From NCBI GenBank assembly GCA_024645045.1, contig JAHEGO010000001.1:1-64000 (forward strand): DNA of 64,000 bases, in the 5' to 3' direction. This document shows, piece by piece, positions 60,843 to 64,000 of the stretch; positions within the stretch are counted from its first letter, which is position 1; each line of letters begins with the position of its first letter. Origin of the DNA: Sphingobacteriaceae bacterium (GTDB lineage Bacteria > Bacteroidota > Bacteroidia > Sphingobacteriales > Sphingobacteriaceae). The position numbers were made by a program, and so were the translations under genes. Below the pieces are notes generated by a model, which was not told the origin of the DNA, made no database searches, and worked only from the letters and a program-made list of their open reading frames with translations.

Positions 60843-62102
60843 ATGAGCCAACACCCACCGGTAGTAGAAAAATTCAATAAATATCAAATCGTCACCATTG
60901 TAATTCTTGCGCTAACGCAATTTACAGTTGTGTTAGATTTTATGGTAATGTCTCCATTAGGCGACATGCTTATGAAATCGATGGGTTTAACAACAGCACA
61001 ATTTGGTTTTGCTGTTTCTAGTTATGCATTTAGTGCGGCTATTTCTGGATTTCTTACAGCTGGCTTTGCCGATAAATTTGATAGAAAAAAACTATTATTA
61101 TTTTTCTACATCGGATTTATCATTGGCACATTAATGTGTAGCCTAGCTACTAATTACAGCATGCTCATTACAGCTAGAATTGTAACGGGTTTGTTTGGTG
61201 GTGTAATTGGTTCAATTTCATTAGCAATTGTTGCTGATTTATTCCCCATACAAAAACGTGGTAGGGTAATGGGCTTTTTGCAAATGGGTTTTGGCGCAAG
61301 TCAAGTATTGGGAATTCCTATTAGTTTATACATTGCAAATTATTTTAATTGGGAAGCGCCCTTCATGATGATTGTAGTTTTCGCATCATTAATTTGGTTA
61401 ATAATTGCATGGAAACTTCAACCAATTAATAAACACCTTTCAATTAAAACAGATAAAAATGCATTCTTACATTTATGGCATACAATCGCTAGAAAAGAAT
61501 ATCGCGTGGGCTTTCTAACTACTGCGTTATTATCTTTAGGTGGATTTATGATGATGCCATGGGGAAGCGCATTTGCTATCAATAACTTAAAAGTAAGTCC
61601 AGCTCAACTACCAATTATGTTTATGGTAGGTGGCGTAAGCTCTTTAGTTATTATGCCATTAATAGGAAGGCTGAGTGATCGTTTCGAAAAGTTTAAAGTG
61701 TTTACCTATGCAAGTATTTGGATGGCTACGGTTGTAATTATTTACACCAACCTTTCAGCCGTGCCGTTTTACTTTATCCTATTCATGAATGTAGTTATGA
61801 TGATTGGAATTTTAAGCCGTATGGTACCTGCAATGGCATTGGTTTCTGCATTACCTGAAATGCAAGATAGAGGAGCATTCATGAGCATCAATTCTTCTTT
61901 ACAACAATTTGCTGGCGGCATTGCAGCTGCAATTGGCGGAATGATTGTAGTACAACAAACCAAAACTAGCCCATTAGAAAATTTTAATGTTTTAGGCTAT
62001 GTAATTTTAGTTCTATCAGTCATTAATATTTTAATGGTTTATCGATTGAGTAAAATCGTTAAAGAGAAACTTGCTAAAAGAGCTGCAGCCGCTACTGTTT
62101 AG
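60843..62102 (+). CDS. MFS transporter
   Basis: 12-TM pattern; GFADKFDRKKLLLFFYIGF motif A-like loop. Confidence 0.93.
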   Translation: MSQHPPVVEKFNKYQIVTIVILALTQFTVVLDFMVMSPLGDMLMKSMGLTTAQFGFAVSSYAFSAAISGFLTAGFADKFDRKKLLLFFYIGFIIGTLMCSLATNYSMLITARIVTGLFGGVIGSISLAIVADLFPIQKRGRVMGFLQMGFGASQVLGIPISLYIANYFNWEAPFMMIVVFASLIWLIIAWKLQPINKHLSIKTDKNAFLHLWHTIARKEYRVGFLTTALLSLGGFMMMPWGSAFAINNLKVSPAQLPIMFMVGGVSSLVIMPLIGRLSDRFEKFKVFTYASIWMATVVIIYTNLSAVPFYFILFMNVVMMIGILSRMVPAMALVSALPEMQDRGAFMSINSSLQQFAGGIAAAIGGMIVVQQTKTSPLENFNVLGYVILVLSVINILMVYRLSKIVKEKLAKRAAAATV

Positions 62103-63579
62103 CGACCCTTCTTAAGCCAGCTTTCGCTTTAGTTTCAATGCTGTTTTTGTATTCCTCATTTTTCATTTGGCTACAAAGGCTGAAATAATACTGTGCTTTC
62201 GGGTAATTTTTTTTATACTCATAAATATAACCTAATTGAAGTGAAGCATTTGCTGCGAAGTAATAAGGAAGGTTTAAGCCAGTGCTTACCGTCGAAGTAT
62301 AAAACATTATTGCTTGTTCAATTTTATTTTGTTGATGATAAATTCTGCCTAGGCGGTAAAGGTATTCCAACTTTTCTTTTGTTAAAGTAAAGCTGCTTGC
62401 TTTTTTATCTTTCAAAGAAAGCAGGGCTTTGTCATAATAGCCGCCATCAAAATATAGTCTTGCTTTTAACAATGCTAAGTCTGGCGGATACACTTGTAGG
62501 CAAAGGTTTTGAGCATCTTTGTCCTTTTCCGAAATGGCTTGTCCTCTAACTTTACAAAGTGAAATATAGGCGTTGTATTTATCAATATTTCCACGCAACA
62601 AATGGAACCAAGCAATTTTCAAATAGGCATCTTTAATATTGAAATTGCCTGTGTAGTTTTTCAAATAACTCTCAAAGTAATTTGCCGCATCATTGTCAAA
62701 TCTATTCAATTTGCATAAGCCTAATAAATAATCTAAGTGATAAAATGATGCATATGCACTTGATTTCGGGCGTTCTATTAAGAGTTGAATTGCTTCGTCT
62801 GTATGCCCCGTTTTGCTTGCTGCTAATGCTTTAATATAAACGCCAAGTAAATTTGTATTTGGTATTGCATCGCACACATTTTTTATTTTGTCAAATGCAC
62901 CAAGGTCGCCTTCTTTACTTAAATAAATAAAACTAAGAAAGAATGCAGATTCATCATACAGATAAGCATAGTTGCTTTTAGGTAATTTCTGCGTCAAATC
63001 TTCGAGCATTGATGTGCCCTGCTCTACATTTCCTTTCAGCCCAATTGATGAAAGTGCCCATTTATATTGCTCAGGCACCATTCCAATTAATCCGTATAAC
63101 AAAGCGAAACTTTTTTTATTTGGTAAAAACTCTGGAAATTTATGTTGATTTTCCTCTAGTAACTTGTATGCTTTTTGTAATTCATAAGCACCGCTGATAA
63201 ATTCTTGGTATTTAAATCGATTGATACAGCTTTGCAAATTAATTTCAGCTTCCACATATAAATACCATGGAGAACTTGCATCGTCGCTAGCAATTAAATC
63301 TAATCTTTTTGACTTGTTTGATTTGAGTACTTCGAAACTAGCATTGGTTTCTGTCGTTAGCACTTTTAAAAAATCGATGTAGTTTTCTAGCAGAACTGGA
63401 ATTCTGTTAGTCGGGTTTATCCTTTTTTCTTGCTGAATTTGCAAAGCACCTTCATTGAACTTCAATGATAAAATATTTTTATATGCTTTGATGCAATTAT
63501 CGTTAAACACAAAATTTGCATTTGCAGTGTTGCAGCAAATCAAGAGGCATAAAAATAATATGGAGCGAAATTTTGACAT
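62092..63579 (-). CDS. TPR-repeat secreted hypothetical protein
   Basis: Signal peptide; YRLGRIYHQQNKIEQAIMFYTSTV, LQLGYIYEYKKNYPKAQYYFSLC repeats. Confidence 0.88.
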   Translation of the reverse strand: MSKFRSILFLCLLICCNTANANFVFNDNCIKAYKNILSLKFNEGALQIQQEKRINPTNRIPVLLENYIDFLKVLTTETNASFEVLKSNKSKRLDLIASDDASSPWYLYVEAEINLQSCINRFKYQEFISGAYELQKAYKLLEENQHKFPEFLPNKKSFALLYGLIGMVPEQYKWALSSIGLKGNVEQGTSMLEDLTQKLPKSNYAYLYDESAFFLSFIYLSKEGDLGAFDKIKNVCDAIPNTNLLGVYIKALAASKTGHTDEAIQLLIERPKSSAYASFYHLDYLLGLCKLNRFDNDAANYFESYLKNYTGNFNIKDAYLKIAWFHLLRGNIDKYNAYISLCKVRGQAISEKDKDAQNLCLQVYPPDLALLKARLYFDGGYYDKALLSLKDKKASSFTLTKEKLEYLYRLGRIYHQQNKIEQAIMFYTSTVSTGLNLPYYFAANASLQLGYIYEYKKNYPKAQYYFSLCSQMKNEEYKNSIETKAKAGLRRVAKQ

Positions 63580-63580
63580 A

Positions 63581-63616
63581 AAAAAAACGACTCCATGAAG
63601 ATAGGAATCGTTTTTC
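63581..63616 (-). terminator. Intrinsic terminator
   Basis: aaaaaacgactcc...ggaatcgttttt inverted repeat. Confidence 0.65.
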
Positions 63617-63641
63617 TATTTTGCTTAAATAATGTCTAAAA

Positions 63642-64000
63642 TTATGCTTCTGCTTTTACAAATCTATCATCTACTAAGATTCTTCCGCAATGCTCGCATA
63701 CTATAATTTTTTTACCTTGTCTGATGTCTGACTGTCTTTGAGGCGGAATTTTATTGAAACAACCAGAGCAAGAATCTCTAGAAACAGTTACAACTGCTAA
63801 TCCGTTTTTTGCGTTTGTTCTTAATCTTTCGTAAGCAATTAATAAACGCTCTTCAATTAATTTTTCAGCTTTAGCAGCTTTTTTCATAGCAGCTTCTTCT
63901 TCTTTTTCAGTTTCTTTAGTGATGACATCTAATTCAGCTTTTTTAAGATCTAAATCTTTTTTTCTTTCATCTAAAGAAGTTTGAGCTCCTTCTAATACTC
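63642..64000 (-). CDS. C4 zinc-ribbon coiled-coil protein (zf-RING_7 / CdsZ-like), 5' end beyond window
   Basis: CSGCFNKIPPQRQSDIRQGKKIIVCEHCGRILV; reading frame continues as a charged coiled coil to the window edge (track start at 63887 is internal). Confidence 0.9.
   Translation of the reverse strand, partial: VLEGAQTSLDERKKDLDLKKAELDVITKETEKEEEAAMKKAAKAEKLIEERLLIAYERLRTNAKNGLAVVTVSRDSCSGCFNKIPPQRQSDIRQGKKIIVCEHCGRILVDDRFVKAEA

Overview
This is an AT-rich chromosomal window from a non-flagellated-looking Bacteroidota, probably Chitinophagales/Sphingobacteriia-like. The lineage is inferred from at least five proteins with T9SS-type C-terminal sorting domains, TAnnTTTG-like promoters and typical Bacteroidota families. 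Most of it is core genome: ppk/ppx, metG, ldcA, anmK, miaB, a sigma54 activator, lptE, secG, groESL, lipB, prfB (with programmed +1 frameshift), pntA/pntB, dnaG, a PPTase and dcd. There are two tRNA-Arg genes (anticodons CCT and CCG) and many clear intrinsic terminators. I saw no rRNA, CRISPR array, transposase or integrase. Three places deserve most attention. (1) An edge-truncated minus-strand ORF at 1-1396, absent from the supplied ORF track, translates to signal peptide + FliF-C-like periplasmic domain + TM helix + FliG-middle-domain-like cytoplasmic region: an apparent FliF-FliG fusion with no other flagellar gene in the window. (2) About 3 kb downstream of tRNA-Arg(CCT) holds three progressively degraded direct repeats, the second including the tRNA 3' end. 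They bracket a T9SS-tagged serine hydrolase and a set of gene fragments, which looks like serial insertion or duplication at a tRNA. (3) A 1220-aa orphan sensor histidine kinase is translationally coupled (TAATG) to a 1083-aa predicted outer-membrane protein. All calls come from reading the sequence and provided translations; no database search was run.
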